This document shows positions 10,676 through 20,466 of a stretch of DNA of 40,788 nucleotides, in pieces. This DNA is from Caulobacteraceae bacterium (GTDB lineage: Bacteria; Pseudomonadota; Alphaproteobacteria; Caulobacterales; Caulobacteraceae). The stretch is taken from the NCBI GenBank assembly GCA_025450315.1, contig JANWHQ010000081.1, positions 1-40,788 of the forward strand. The letters run 5' to 3'. The notes beneath the pieces were generated by a model that saw only the letters and a list, made by a program, of their open reading frames with translations, was not told where the DNA came from and ran no database searches. The position numbers and the translations under genes are program-made. Every line of letters starts with the position of its first letter. The first letter of the stretch is position 1.

Positions 10676-10696
10676 GGGCCGCCTCTAGCGCGGCCC
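10676..10696 (-). other. GC hairpin upstream of the GDT1-family gene
   Basis: GGGCCGC-N7-GCGGCCC forms a perfect 7-bp stem 26 bp before the transporter start. It may be a 5'-UTR structure. It does not show the conserved core of the yybP-ykoY manganese riboswitch, and no U-run follows on either strand. The stem is seen directly; any regulatory role is speculation. Confidence 0.35.
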
Positions 10697-10879
10697 GGGT
10701 GGGGCGGCAAGGCGCCGGCGAACCGCGCAAGGTTCACGCATTACATGAATTTAATGTCACCGTACTGGAACCGGTAGTATTAAACCGTTGTAATCAAGAA
10801 TAATGACGTCGAGTTAATTTGCTCTCCACTTGGGCTCGAAGCATGTTCCCGACACATTCGTTTTGTGGAGGGACTTGTC

Positions 10880-11200
10880 ATGCGGATCCTGTTTGGCCTC
10901 GCGGCTCTGTCGGCGCTGGTCGCAACTTCGGCTTCGGCCGCGCCGAGCCATCTCAGTGACGCGGCCTATCTCCAGGCGGCGCGCTGCGTCGGCCTCGCCA
11001 GCTCCAAGAGCATGGGAGGGGACTCGAAAGCGATGGAAGCCTGGCTGCAGGCCCAGAGCACCGGCCGTCCGCCCTTCATCCTGGACAAGGGCGACGAGAT
11101 GCAGCAGCAGGCCAAGCGCCAGGCCGACCGCGCCGACGACCTGGTCAAGCCGCGCCTCCAGGCCGAGCTCGCCGGAGAGTGCGCCACGCTCAAGGGGTGA
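10880..11200 (+). CDS. Small exported protein of unknown function
   Basis: A 106-residue protein with a clear Sec signal peptide (MRILFGLAALSALVATSASAA, cleavage probably after the Ala-Ser-Ala region near residue 20). The mature part is helical and charged, with one Cys near each end (AARCVGLA and GECATLKG) that could form a disulfide in the periplasm. GGAGGGAC at 10867-10874 supports the ATG at 10880 over an upstream GTG. I do not recognise the family. An unusually AT-rich stretch (10740-10830) lies upstream and a strong terminator directly downstream, so it looks like a monocistronic gene. Confidence 0.75.
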   Translation: MRILFGLAALSALVATSASAAPSHLSDAAYLQAARCVGLASSKSMGGDSKAMEAWLQAQSTGRPPFILDKGDEMQQQAKRQADRADDLVKPRLQAELAGECATLKG

Positions 11201-11232
11201 TCTGACTTTCGCCAGTTCTCGATTGCCCCTGC

Positions 11233-11270
11233 CGGCCCCGTCGCACTAGATGCGGCGGGGCCGTTTCTTT
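11233..11270 (+). terminator. Strong intrinsic terminator, just before the ABM gene
   Basis: A 13-bp GC-rich stem, CGGCCCCGTCGCA / TGCGGCGGGGCCG (one T-G wobble), with a 5-base CTAGA loop and followed by TTTCTTT. It ends the exported-protein gene at 11200. The U-run stops 3 bp before the GAGGA ribosome site of the next gene, so it could also act as an attenuator. Confidence 0.85.
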
Positions 11271-11283
11271 GCGAGGAATGCGG

Positions 11284-11580
11284 ATGATCGGTCTGATCGC
11301 CAAGCTGAAGGTGCTGGAGGGCAAGGGCCCGGAGTTCGAGAAGGCGTTCAAGCCGCTGTCCGACATCGTCAACTCGGATGTCGAGCCCGGCAACCTCCTC
11401 TACCAGCTCTGCAAGAGCCGCCAGGACCCCAACACCTATGTGGTGATGGAGCTCTACCGCGATCAGGCGGCGGTGGACGAGCATCCCAAGACCAGGCACT
11501 TCACCGAGCTGTGGCCGACCCTCGCGCCCCTGCTGCAGCCGGGCCGCCCGGACTTCGAGTTCGTCGACAGCGTCGAATAG
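11284..11580 (+). CDS. ABM-domain (putative quinol monooxygenase) protein
   Basis: A 98-residue dimeric alpha-beta barrel protein of the antibiotic-biosynthesis-monooxygenase family. The order is IGLIAKLKVLEGKGPEFEKAF, EPGNLLYQLCKSRQDPNTYVVMELYRDQAAVDEHPKTRHF, and a C-terminal strand. The DEH..T..F motif matches YgiN-like and heme-degrading relatives. Three starts are possible (11269 TTG, 11278 ATG, 11284 ATG). GAGGA at 11273-11277 is correctly spaced only for 11284. No promoter fits between the preceding terminator and the start. The substrate is unknown; relatives oxidise small quinols or simply bind them. Confidence 0.85.
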   Translation: MIGLIAKLKVLEGKGPEFEKAFKPLSDIVNSDVEPGNLLYQLCKSRQDPNTYVVMELYRDQAAVDEHPKTRHFTELWPTLAPLLQPGRPDFEFVDSVE

Positions 11581-11589
11581 GGCCCGTCC

Positions 11590-12216
11590 CTACCGGTCCG
11601 CCGCGCCCAGAACGCGATGGCCGAGCGTCGCCAAGCCCGCGTCCCAGAGCTGCTCATCCCCGGTCCAGGGTTCCTGTGCGGGATCGTCGATCTTCAAAGG
11701 CTCCCACCCGTCGGCGGCCGCGCCTTCGGGGCTGATGAGCACGAAATGGCATTCCGCCTGCGGCAGCGCCCGGCGAATCTCGCCCTGCAACTGCTCCAGG
11801 ACGGGAGGCGACAAGGTTTCCCAGACCGGCGCCTCGCGCACGAACAGGATCCGTTCGCCCGGGCTGTTCAGCCGCCGGAACTTCTCCATCAGGTGCGCGG
11901 TCCTCGACTTGGCGTTGGCCAGGTGGTCGCGCCACTGCAGCGTCATCAGCTTGCCGACCTTGGGGAAGTCGTGGAAGAACCTGACGCCGTAGCGGGGCTG
12001 GTCGATCCAGCCGACGCCGTCGCCGGTCAGGAATTCCTCCATCGAGTCCGCGTCGAACAAGCGATCGACGTCCCAGTCCTTCAGGACCTCGAGCACGCCC
12101 GAGGTCGAGATGATCCACCAGTCGAAAAGATAGGTCTCAGCCACGCCGAAGTGCTGGCGCAGGCGGAAACCGGTTCGGCAGCGGAAGCCCAAGGAAACGA
12201 GGCGGGTGAAATCCAT
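11590..12216 (-). CDS. DUF1796 family putative papain-like cysteine peptidase
   Basis: A 208-residue protein with the DUF1796 opening VSLGFRCRTGFRLRQHF and the FDWW motif (about residues 31-34), then DFPKVGKLMTLQWRDH and the EKFRRLNSPGERILFVREA strand. In that family the early Cys (here Cys13) and a later His are proposed active-site residues, but no activity has been shown to my knowledge. No signal peptide is present. It lies 14 bp after folA on the same strand, so it appears to be the last gene of the thyA-folA transcript, where it has no obvious metabolic link. Confidence 0.75.
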   Translation of the reverse strand: MDFTRLVSLGFRCRTGFRLRQHFGVAETYLFDWWIISTSGVLEVLKDWDVDRLFDADSMEEFLTGDGVGWIDQPRYGVRFFHDFPKVGKLMTLQWRDHLANAKSRTAHLMEKFRRLNSPGERILFVREAPVWETLSPPVLEQLQGEIRRALPQAECHFVLISPEGAAADGWEPLKIDDPAQEPWTGDEQLWDAGLATLGHRVLGAADR

Positions 12217-12230
12217 GGCGTCCTGGGAAG

Positions 12231-12740
12231 CTACCGCTCAAGCACCCGGAACGTGAACGGGAACTCGTCGTCCTCGCCCGCAGGGTGGTGCTCGCGGCGC
12301 ACCTCCGTCCAGCCGCTCAGGTCGAAGTCGGGCAGGAACACGTCGCCCTCCGGATCGGCCTCGACCTCGGTCAGATAGAGCCGCCGCGCCTTGGGGAAGG
12401 CGGCCTGGGCGACGGCCGCGCCGCCGATGACGCAGACCTCCTCGGCGCCGTCCTCCTCGGCCTGCTCGCGGGCGATCTGGACCGCCTCGTCGAGGGTCTC
12501 GCAGACCAGGGCCCGCGGCGGCTCGAAGCTGCCGTCGCGGGTCAGCACGATGTTGATCCGGCCGGGCAAGGGCTTGATCGGCAGGGAGTCCCAGGTCTTG
12601 CGGCCCATGATGATCGGCTTGCCGAGCGTGAGGGCCTTGAACATCTGCAGGTCGCTCTTCAGCCGCCAGGGCAGGGCGCCGTCCTTGCCGAACACGCCGT
12701 TCCGGGCGCGGGCGATGGGTCCGAGGGTGAGGCGGATCAA
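12231..12740 (-). CDS. folA: Dihydrofolate reductase
   Basis: Reduces dihydrofolate to tetrahydrofolate with NADPH, which thymidylate synthase (next gene upstream) makes necessary. Its 169 residues are normal length. Family motifs are [18 protein letters not shown], the catalytic acidic residue in LKSDLQMFK, the NADPH-site [15 protein letters not shown], and the CVIGGAAV strand. The start codon is TTG at 12740-12738 and overlaps the thyA stop (TTGA), a tight translational coupling. A non-ATG start fits expression kept below thyA. The C-terminal [11 protein letters not shown] is typical. Confidence 0.95.
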   Translation of the reverse strand: MIRLTLGPIARARNGVFGKDGALPWRLKSDLQMFKALTLGKPIIMGRKTWDSLPIKPLPGRINIVLTRDGSFEPPRALVCETLDEAVQIAREQAEEDGAEEVCVIGGAAVAQAAFPKARRLYLTEVEADPEGDVFLPDFDLSGWTEVRREHHPAGEDDEFPFTFRVLER

Positions 12741-13570
12741 ACGGCTATCGGGGCCTTGATGGCGGGATGGGCCTGGTAGCCTTCGAGGCGGAAGTCCTCG
12801 TACTCGAAGGCGAAGAGGTCGTCCCGGGGTTGCAGGGTCATGGTCGGGAAGGGGTAGGGCTGGCGGCCCAGCTGCTCCTTCGCCTGGTCCAGGTGGTTCA
12901 GATAAAGGTGCACATCGCCGAAGCTGTGCACGAATTCACCGGGCTCCAGGCCCGTGACTTCGGCGACCATCAGGGTGAGCAGGGCGTAGCTCGCGATGTT
13001 GAACGGCACGCCCAGGAACAGGTCCGCCGAGCGCTGGTAGAGCTGGCAGGAAAGCCGTCCCTCGGCCACGAAGAACTGGAACAGGCAGTGGCAGGGCGGC
13101 AGGGCCATATCATCGACGTCCGCCGGGTTCCAGGCGGTGACGATGTGGCGCCGGCTCTCGGGCTTCTCGCGGATCTGCTGGACCACCTTGGCGATCTGGT
13201 CGATGACCCGGCCATCGGGCGCAGCCCACGAGCGCCACTGCTTGCCGTAGACGGGGCCGAGCTCGCCGGCCTCGTCGGCCCACTCGTCCCAGATGGTCAC
13301 CCCGCGCGCCTGCAGCCAGCGCACGTTGGTGTCGCCTCTGAGGAACCACAGCAGCTCGTAGACGATCGACTTCAGGTGCAGCCGCTTGGTGGTGAGCAGC
13401 GGGAATCCCCGTGCCAGGTCGAAGCGGATCTGCCGGCCGAAGACCCCCAGCGTGCCGGTGCCGGTGCGGTCCTCGCGCGGGACGCCATGGGCCAGCACGT
13501 CGGCCAGCAGGTCGAGATACTGGCGCTCGGGCGAGGGCGGTGGATCGAACAGGCGGACGGCGGCGGTCAT
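12737..13570 (-). CDS. thyA: Thymidylate synthase
   Basis: Methylates dUMP to dTMP with methylenetetrahydrofolate, releasing dihydrofolate for FolA. Motifs in order: [20 protein letters not shown] (folate and dUMP-phosphate site), [14 protein letters not shown], the catalytic cysteine in [34 protein letters not shown], and [15 protein letters not shown]. The chosen ATG at 13570 gives 277 residues, slightly longer than E. coli through a short N-terminal extension. A TTG further upstream (13609) is less likely. The order thyA-folA, with overlap, is a classic operon. Confidence 0.97.
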   Translation of the reverse strand: MTAAVRLFDPPPSPERQYLDLLADVLAHGVPREDRTGTGTLGVFGRQIRFDLARGFPLLTTKRLHLKSIVYELLWFLRGDTNVRWLQARGVTIWDEWADEAGELGPVYGKQWRSWAAPDGRVIDQIAKVVQQIREKPESRRHIVTAWNPADVDDMALPPCHCLFQFFVAEGRLSCQLYQRSADLFLGVPFNIASYALLTLMVAEVTGLEPGEFVHSFGDVHLYLNHLDQAKEQLGRQPYPFPTMTLQPRDDLFAFEYEDFRLEGYQAHPAIKAPIAV

Positions 13571-13625
13571 GGGAAGGGCGATTGTCGGCCGAATCCGCCG
13601 CGCGGCCAAGCGGATTGGCGCCGTC

Positions 13626-14174
13626 TCAGCCGGCGAATCCGCCGCCGTCGAGGAAGGCCTGCTCCTCCGGCGTGGTGACCCGGCCCAGGCACTTGTTCCG
13701 GTGCGGGAAGCGGCCGAAGCGGACGATGATGTCGCGGTGCAAGTGGGCCCATCTCAGGGTGTCGGCGTCGCCGGCGGCGTCGCGGTGCGCCTCGCACAGG
13801 ACGATGGAGCGGTCCTGGTCCTCGATGCGCTCGGAGTGTTCGAACGGCAGGAAGAAGAAGGGCCGAAGTTCGGCCGGCGCCTTCAGGTGGAATCCCTGCT
13901 CCACCGCCGGGCGGGCGATGGCGCAGGCCAGCGGATCGGTGGCGAACGCGTGGGCGGATCCGCGGTAGAGGTTGCGGGGGAACTGGTCCAGCAAGATCAG
14001 CAGCGCCAGCGTCCCCTCGGCGGTGGCGGCCCAGCCGCCGAGCCCGCCGCGGGAAGCGCGCATGTGCAGGCCCTCGAAACGCTCACGGATCGCCTGGTCG
14101 AAAGCGTCGTCCTTGGCGAACCATTTGGCGGGCCCGGCCTCGGTCCAGAAGGCGACGACGTCCTTGGCGGTCAT
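13626..14174 (-). CDS. DUF924 family protein
   Basis: A 182-residue all-helical protein of the DUF924/TPR-like family, function unknown. Hallmarks are [22 protein letters not shown] at the N-terminus, [17 protein letters not shown], the [14 protein letters not shown] run, and [18 protein letters not shown] near the end. The first in-frame ATG is at 14186, but it touches the AAGAAGG purine run; the ATG at 14174 places the family's usual beginning first and is preferred. It lies 55 bp upstream of thyA on the same strand and may be read into it. Confidence 0.88.
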   Translation of the reverse strand: MTAKDVVAFWTEAGPAKWFAKDDAFDQAIRERFEGLHMRASRGGLGGWAATAEGTLALLILLDQFPRNLYRGSAHAFATDPLACAIARPAVEQGFHLKAPAELRPFFFLPFEHSERIEDQDRSIVLCEAHRDAAGDADTLRWAHLHRDIIVRFGRFPHRNKCLGRVTTPEEQAFLDGGGFAG

Positions 14175-14225
14175 GGTCGGAGGCATCCTTCTTGCGCCAA
14201 ATCATGGCGCCGGTTGGGGAACTGG

Positions 14226-14251
14226 GCGTTTCTGCATTGTTGCGGAAACGC
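14226..14251. repeat. Inverted repeat in the DUF924/RcnB-like divergent region
   Basis: GCGTTTC-N12-GAAACGC is a perfect 7-bp inverted repeat, placed about 50 bp upstream of the DUF924 start and 95 bp upstream of the RcnB-like start. It could be a regulator site for either divergent promoter. The dyad is seen; the function is not known. Confidence 0.3.
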
Positions 14252-14346
14252 AAGGCAACGCCGTTCAAAGCGGGTTCATGTCGGCCTGCGCATTGTGCAT
14301 CTCAAGACCGGCCCAACCAGGCCGCCGCGCTCGAAGGGAGCTCGCG

Positions 14347-16303
<1,957 letters not shown>

Positions 16304-16331
16304 GCCGAAGGTCCGGCGTGGGGAGGGGGTC

Positions 16332-16907
16332 ATGCGCCTGATTTGGTTGCTCGCCGTCTCGACGCTGGCGGCCGCGCCGGCCTTCGCCGCCGATGCGCCG
16401 GCGGCGGACCAGCCCGCGGCCGAGCCGCCGGTCTGCACGACGGTCACCACCGTGGTGAAGCGGGGCGAAGTGGTGCTCAGCAACACCTCGACCACCACGT
16501 GCCAGAACTCCGCCCATTCGGGCGGCGCCATCAACCTGCACGCGGGGGCGATGCTGGCCGCGCCCGAGGCGGTGCTGGCGGCGCCGGCCCGCGTGTTCGG
16601 CTCGCTCTCGATGGGCCAGGGCGACGAGCTTCGGCTCAAGAACACCGCGGGCGACTGGCGGGTGGTCTACGACCGTACGGGCGACATCTGCCACCTGACC
16701 CTCAGCGCGCGCACCAACCGGTCCGGCTTCCTCGCCCGCAGCCACGGGTGCAAGGGGGCCCTGGGCGATGCGGAGGCGTGGGTCTTCCACGACGGCGCCA
16801 CCGAGATCCTGACCGGCGACGGCAGGCTGATCGTGCGTCTCAGCGGCACGCGCGACCAGGTCTCCGGCTCCACGGCCGACGGCGAGGCCGTCACGCTGCA
16901 GCGCTGA
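16332..16907 (+). CDS. Exported protein with AprI/Inh-like C-terminal domain
   Basis: A 191-residue protein with a signal peptide (MRLIWLLAVSTLAAAPAFA), a short Ala/Pro linker, a Thr-rich segment with two Cys (VCTTVTTVVKR and TTTCQNS), and a C-terminal beta-barrel-like region from about residue 95. That region reads LKNTAGDWRVVY, GDICHLTLSARTNRSG, SHGCKGALGDAEAWVF, DGRLIVRLSG and GEAVTLQR. The spacing of W, the paired Cys and the closing strands fits the Inh family of periplasmic inhibitors of serralysin-type metalloproteases. No protease gene is nearby. It follows ilvC by 28 bp with its own GGGAGGGGG ribosome site. Confidence 0.65.
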   Translation: MRLIWLLAVSTLAAAPAFAADAPAADQPAAEPPVCTTVTTVVKRGEVVLSNTSTTTCQNSAHSGGAINLHAGAMLAAPEAVLAAPARVFGSLSMGQGDELRLKNTAGDWRVVYDRTGDICHLTLSARTNRSGFLARSHGCKGALGDAEAWVFHDGATEILTGDGRLIVRLSGTRDQVSGSTADGEAVTLQR

Positions 16908-16922
16908 CGGGCCGGACACCAA

Positions 16923-16957
16923 CATTCATCCCGGCCTTCGCCGGGGCGAGCGGGATG
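16923..16957. repeat. REP-like palindrome between convergent genes
   Basis: An outer dyad CATCCCG (16927-16933) / CGGGATG (16951-16957) encloses a CCCGGC-CTTC-GCCGGG hairpin. This ATCCCGGCCTTCGCCGGG type of element is common between genes in GC-rich alphaproteobacteria and may stop transcription from both sides. It abuts the stop codon of the minus-strand gene. I saw no second full copy in the window. Confidence 0.55.
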
Positions 16958-17836
16958 TCAGAGCCTCAAGGGCTCATAATCCGGGGCGCCCATGACGGGC
17001 GCAGCCATGCCGGGCTCGGCGATGGCGAATTCCATGGAGGCGATGCGGTCCAGCGGCAGGTGCGGATCGCGCTGGCGCGAGGTCTCGTCGGGCCGGCAGA
17101 CCCACGCGCCCTGGGTGCTGACCGCCGCCACCACCGCAGCCGGATCCAGAAGCTCCAGTTCATAGCGCCGCTCCAGGGGCTCCAGGCCCTCGGCCGAGAC
17201 GGTTGCGACGATCGGGTAGGCCGCGTAGGCGGCGTGCTTGATCGAGACTGGGACCGGCAGGCTGGCCAGGGCGCCAGGCGCCAGGCGGGGCACGTCGATA
17301 CGGATGCTGGTGTCGTGCTCGTTGAGGGCGTAGCGGACCACCGCGCCCGGCAGGCCCGCCAGGCCCTCGCGGCCCAGCCGCTCCAGGCTGGCGCCATAGG
17401 TGATCTCGTTGGGCAAGGTGATGTGGATGCTGACGTTGTCTAGGTCGGCGTCGCCTGCGTTGGCGACCAGCAACGGCAGGTTCAGCTCCAGGATGCGGCC
17501 GCGGGCCAGGTCGACGGGCACGCGCAGCCGGCCAGGCGCGCGGCGGGACATCAGCGCCAGGTCCGCCTTGCGCACCGGGGCAGGCGCGGGCGTGGGCGCG
17601 GGGAATTCGAACGGCTGGGGCGCGGCCGCGGCGGCGGCCGGCTCGAAGGGCGCCGGACCGGGCGTGGCGGCGGCCGGCAGGGGATCGAACATCATCGGGG
17701 CGCGGACCGGACGCTTGTGGGCGGTCTTGCGGCGCGGCGTCAGCTGGCCCAGCGCCAGCGCCAGGGCTCCCATCGCCGCGGCGGCGCTGAGCGCGCCCAT
17801 GCAAACGATCACAAAGGTGTATGCCGGTACGCCCAT
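16958..17836 (-). CDS. Unknown membrane-anchored protein with Pro/Ala linker
   Basis: A 292-residue protein I do not recognise. An N-terminal hydrophobic helix (about residues 5-31, TFVIVCMGALSAAAAMGALALALG) anchors it. A Pro/Ala/Phe-rich linker follows (about residues 55-90), then a folded part (about 98-285) with beta-strand patterning: RILELNLPLLVANAGDADLDNVSIHITLP looks like an Ig/CARDB-like surface domain, with a second repeat-like unit near LAPGALASLPVPVSI. The conserved-looking WVCRPDE lies near the end. Start ATG at 17836. Likely periplasmic, but the topology and role are inference. Confidence 0.6.
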   Translation of the reverse strand: MGVPAYTFVIVCMGALSAAAAMGALALALGQLTPRRKTAHKRPVRAPMMFDPLPAAATPGPAPFEPAAAAAAPQPFEFPAPTPAPAPVRKADLALMSRRAPGRLRVPVDLARGRILELNLPLLVANAGDADLDNVSIHITLPNEITYGASLERLGREGLAGLPGAVVRYALNEHDTSIRIDVPRLAPGALASLPVPVSIKHAAYAAYPIVATVSAEGLEPLERRYELELLDPAAVVAAVSTQGAWVCRPDETSRQRDPHLPLDRIASMEFAIAEPGMAAPVMGAPDYEPLRL

Positions 17837-17972
17837 ACGCGATGGCCGGCGCCTGCCGGCGCCAAGCCCCCCTCCAACAATCCGACTATATCAAACAAGC
17901 GGCGGGCCGCACGACAGGTTTCGTCGCGGAGGCGAGGTTGACCCCCGGCGATTCCCGTTGCTTGCCTGGGCC

Positions 17973-18536
17973 ATGGCCCGCATCCGATCGATCTACCTGG
18001 CAGGACCCGCGCTCCCGGCGCCTCACGACGGGGCCGTCGCGGCCGAGGCGCGGCTGATGTGCGAGGGCGCCGGCTACACGGCCCTGGGCCTGGACGCCGA
18101 TCCCCTGGTCGAGCAGGCGCCGTCCGAGGCCATGGCGCGCGAAATCTACGCCCAGCGCGTGGCCCGCATGCGCCAGGCCGACGCCGCCATCGTCAATCTG
18201 ACCCCGTTCCGCGGGCCCCACTGCGATCCGGGCGCGGCCTTCGAGGCGGGGTTCTTCTCGGGCCTCGGCAAGCCCGTGTTCGCCTACATGAACCTGGTCT
18301 CCGAGGAGGAGGCCGAGCTCAAGGCGCGAGTGGATTTCTACGTCGGGGCCGACGAGGACGACCAGGGCGTCTGGCGCGACGACTTCGGCGCCCCCATCGA
18401 GGACTACGGCCTGCCCGAGAGCCTGATCCTGTGGGCCGAGGCGCGCCGGCTCTATGTGATCGTGACCCCCGACCCGGAATCCGACCTCACCGGCCTGCAG
18501 CTCTGCCTGGACGCGGTGAAGCTCTACGCGGATTAG
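17973..18536 (+). CDS. Nucleoside 2-deoxyribosyltransferase family protein
   Basis: A 187-residue NDT-fold enzyme. The family exchanges or hydrolyses the glycosidic bond of 2'-deoxynucleosides or their monophosphates. Motifs are IYLAGPAL near the N-terminus, ADAAIVNLTPFRGPHCDPG (about residues 69-87), and AFEAGFFSGLGKPVFAY with the presumed catalytic Glu91. The stop TAG shares bases with the convergent trmN6-like stop (TTAG at 18533-18536). The ribosome site is weak (GGG). Salvage or nucleotide sanitising are both possible. Confidence 0.88.
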   Translation: MARIRSIYLAGPALPAPHDGAVAAEARLMCEGAGYTALGLDADPLVEQAPSEAMAREIYAQRVARMRQADAAIVNLTPFRGPHCDPGAAFEAGFFSGLGKPVFAYMNLVSEEEAELKARVDFYVGADEDDQGVWRDDFGAPIEDYGLPESLILWAEARRLYVIVTPDPESDLTGLQLCLDAVKLYAD

Positions 18537-19306
18537 CTCCACGCCAGCGCCGCCTCGCCGCGCAGGATCGCCTCGGCCTCGGGGGTGTGCTTGCCGCCCG
18601 AACGGTCGTGCAGCACCAGCGGCGGCAGGAGCTCCAGCGGCGCCTTGCCGGTCTTGACCGCGCGCACCAGCACCCGCTTGGCCGGGGCGTCGGCGAAGGG
18701 GTGGACCGGTCGGATACGGATGGAGCCGCATTTCTCCGAGAGCAGCGCCAGGAGATCCGCCAGCCGGTCGGCGCGGTGGATCACCGTGGCCGTCCCGCCC
18801 TCGCGCACGGCCTTCGAGAGGAAACGGGCCCAGCCGCCCAGGCCGTCGTCGGCCAGATAGGCGCCGCGGCGGGCGGGATGGGGGCCGCGGATGGCGCCTG
18901 CGTCGTCGAAGAAGGGCGGATTGGAGAGCACCGCGTCGAACGGGCGGAGCTTGAGGGCCGCGAAGCCCTCCGCCACGTCGCCGGCCAGCAGCTCCAGCCG
19001 GTCCTGCATGCCATTGAGCGCGCCGGCTCGCCGGGCCAGCGCCAGCGCCTGGGCATCGCGCTCCAGGCCCCAGAACCTCGCCTGGGGCCGGCGGGCGGCG
19101 GCCTGCAGCAGCACGCCGCCCGGACCGCAGCCCACGTCCAGCACCCGCTCGCCGGCCTCCGCGTCGCAGGCGGCCGCCAGCAGGGCCGCGTCCATGCCGG
19201 CCCGATAGCCCTTGGCCGGCTGCAGCAGGCGAACCTTCCCGCCCAGCACGCGATCCTCGGTAAGGGCGGGCTCGGCCTCGGCGTCCGGCGATGGGGCCTG
19301 GCTCAT
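18533..19306 (-). CDS. TrmN6-like tRNA1(Val) (adenine-N6) methyltransferase
   Basis: A 257-residue class I SAM methyltransferase. It starts EDRVLGGKVRLLQPAKGYRAGMDAALLAAA, the family signature, followed by the SAM site VLDVGCGPGGVLLQAA (about residues 55-70) and the N6-adenine catalytic motif LSNPPFFDD (NPPF). The TrmN6/YfiC family methylates A37 of tRNA1(Val) in E. coli; target identity here is inferred from family. It reads divergently from the polyprenyl synthase gene. Confidence 0.85.
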   Translation of the reverse strand: MSQAPSPDAEAEPALTEDRVLGGKVRLLQPAKGYRAGMDAALLAAACDAEAGERVLDVGCGPGGVLLQAAARRPQARFWGLERDAQALALARRAGALNGMQDRLELLAGDVAEGFAALKLRPFDAVLSNPPFFDDAGAIRGPHPARRGAYLADDGLGGWARFLSKAVREGGTATVIHRADRLADLLALLSEKCGSIRIRPVHPFADAPAKRVLVRAVKTGKAPLELLPPLVLHDRSGGKHTPEAEAILRGEAALAWS

Positions 19307-19473
19307 AAGGCGGCAAGCGCTCCGTGGTCTGCTTGACCGGTGAGGTACGCCTCCCGGACGTCCGCCGCCAGCCGGCCCAGGCCGAAACGTCGCTGGCGGG
19401 CGGCCGAGCGATTGCGCTACAAGCCCTGGCTCGTATCGGATCGGGAGCGCAGCAGTTGGACGGAGCCACAGCC

Positions 19474-20466
19474 ATGGTTGCGCGGCCGGAGGGGTCGGTT
19501 GAGCTCCTTCTGCAGCTGACCAAAGCCGACATGGCCGGCGTCGACCGCTTCATCACCGCGCGCATGGAAAGCTCGGCGCCGACGATCCCGGCCCTGGCCG
19601 ACCATCTGATCTCGGCCGGCGGCAAGCGGCTGCGCCCGCTGATCGCCATCGCGGCGGCCCGGATGTGCGGCGGGACCGGCGACGCCTGCCTGAAGCTGGC
19701 GACGGCGGTGGAGTTCATCCACACCGCGACCTTGCTCCACGACGACGTGGTGGATGGCTCCAAGCTGCGCCGCGGCAAGGTGGCCGCCCACCTGATCTGG
19801 GGGGGCGCCACCAGCGTGCTGGTCGGCGACTTCCTGTTCGCCCGGGCCTTCGAGCTCATGGTCGAGACCGGCTCCCTGCGGGTGCTGGATATCCTCTCCA
19901 AGGCCTCCAGCGTGATCGCCGAGGGCGAGGTGCTGCAGCTCACCCGCGCGCACGACCTGAATCTCGACCAGGAAACCTATCTGGAGATCATCGGCGCCAA
20001 GACCGCCGAGCTGTTCGCGGCGGCGGCCGAGGCGGGCGCGGTTTCGGCCGGCGAGCCGCACGAGCGGGCGGCGGCGCTGCGCGACTATGGCCTGAACCTG
20101 GGCCTGGCGTTCCAGCTCACCGACGACGTGCTGGACTACGGCGGGGCGGCCGAGACCTTGGGCAAGAACGCCGGCGACGATTTCCGCGAGGGCAAGGCGA
20201 CCTTGCCGCTGTTGATCGCCATCGCCCGTTCGGGCCCGCGCGAGACGGCCTTCTGGGAGCGGTCGGTCGGGCGCATGGAGCAGACCGAGGCCGACTTCCG
20301 CCGGGCCCGCGAGCTCGTGGTGGGGACCGGCGCCCTGGACGCGGCGCTGGACTGCGCCACCGGCTACGCCGAGGCCGCCAAGGCCGCCCTGGCCCCCTTC
20401 GCCAAGGACGCCTGGCGCGAAGCCCTGGAATCCCTCGCCGACTTCGCCGTCAGCCGACCGGCGTAG
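19474..20466 (+). CDS. ispB: Trans-polyprenyl diphosphate synthase (octa/decaprenyl), ubiquinone side chain
   Basis: Condenses isopentenyl diphosphate onto farnesyl diphosphate to give the long prenyl tail of ubiquinone. The two Asp-rich Mg2+ motifs are HDDVVDGSKLRRG (D90, D91, D94) and QLTDDVLDYGG (D217, D218, D221). GGKRLRPL precedes the first. Small residues before the first motif (FIHTATLLHDD) leave space for a long product, so a C40-C50 chain is likely; Caulobacterales normally use Q10. CGGAGCC gives correct spacing to the ATG at 19474. The last 17 bp overlap the convergent GSCFA gene. Confidence 0.92.
   Translation: MVARPEGSVELLLQLTKADMAGVDRFITARMESSAPTIPALADHLISAGGKRLRPLIAIAAARMCGGTGDACLKLATAVEFIHTATLLHDDVVDGSKLRRGKVAAHLIWGGATSVLVGDFLFARAFELMVETGSLRVLDILSKASSVIAEGEVLQLTRAHDLNLDQETYLEIIGAKTAELFAAAAEAGAVSAGEPHERAAALRDYGLNLGLAFQLTDDVLDYGGAAETLGKNAGDDFREGKATLPLLIAIARSGPRETAFWERSVGRMEQTEADFRRARELVVGTGALDAALDCATGYAEAAKAALAPFAKDAWREALESLADFAVSRPA

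Noticed and set aside
10651-10740. yybP-ykoY manganese riboswitch before the GDT1-family gene
   Set aside because: A GC hairpin is present, but the conserved loop sequences of that riboswitch are not.
10767-10789. Possible EcfG/sigma-T promoter GGAAC...CGTT upstream of the small exported protein
   Set aside because: The spacer is 14 bp instead of the 16-17 bp needed for this general stress sigma factor.
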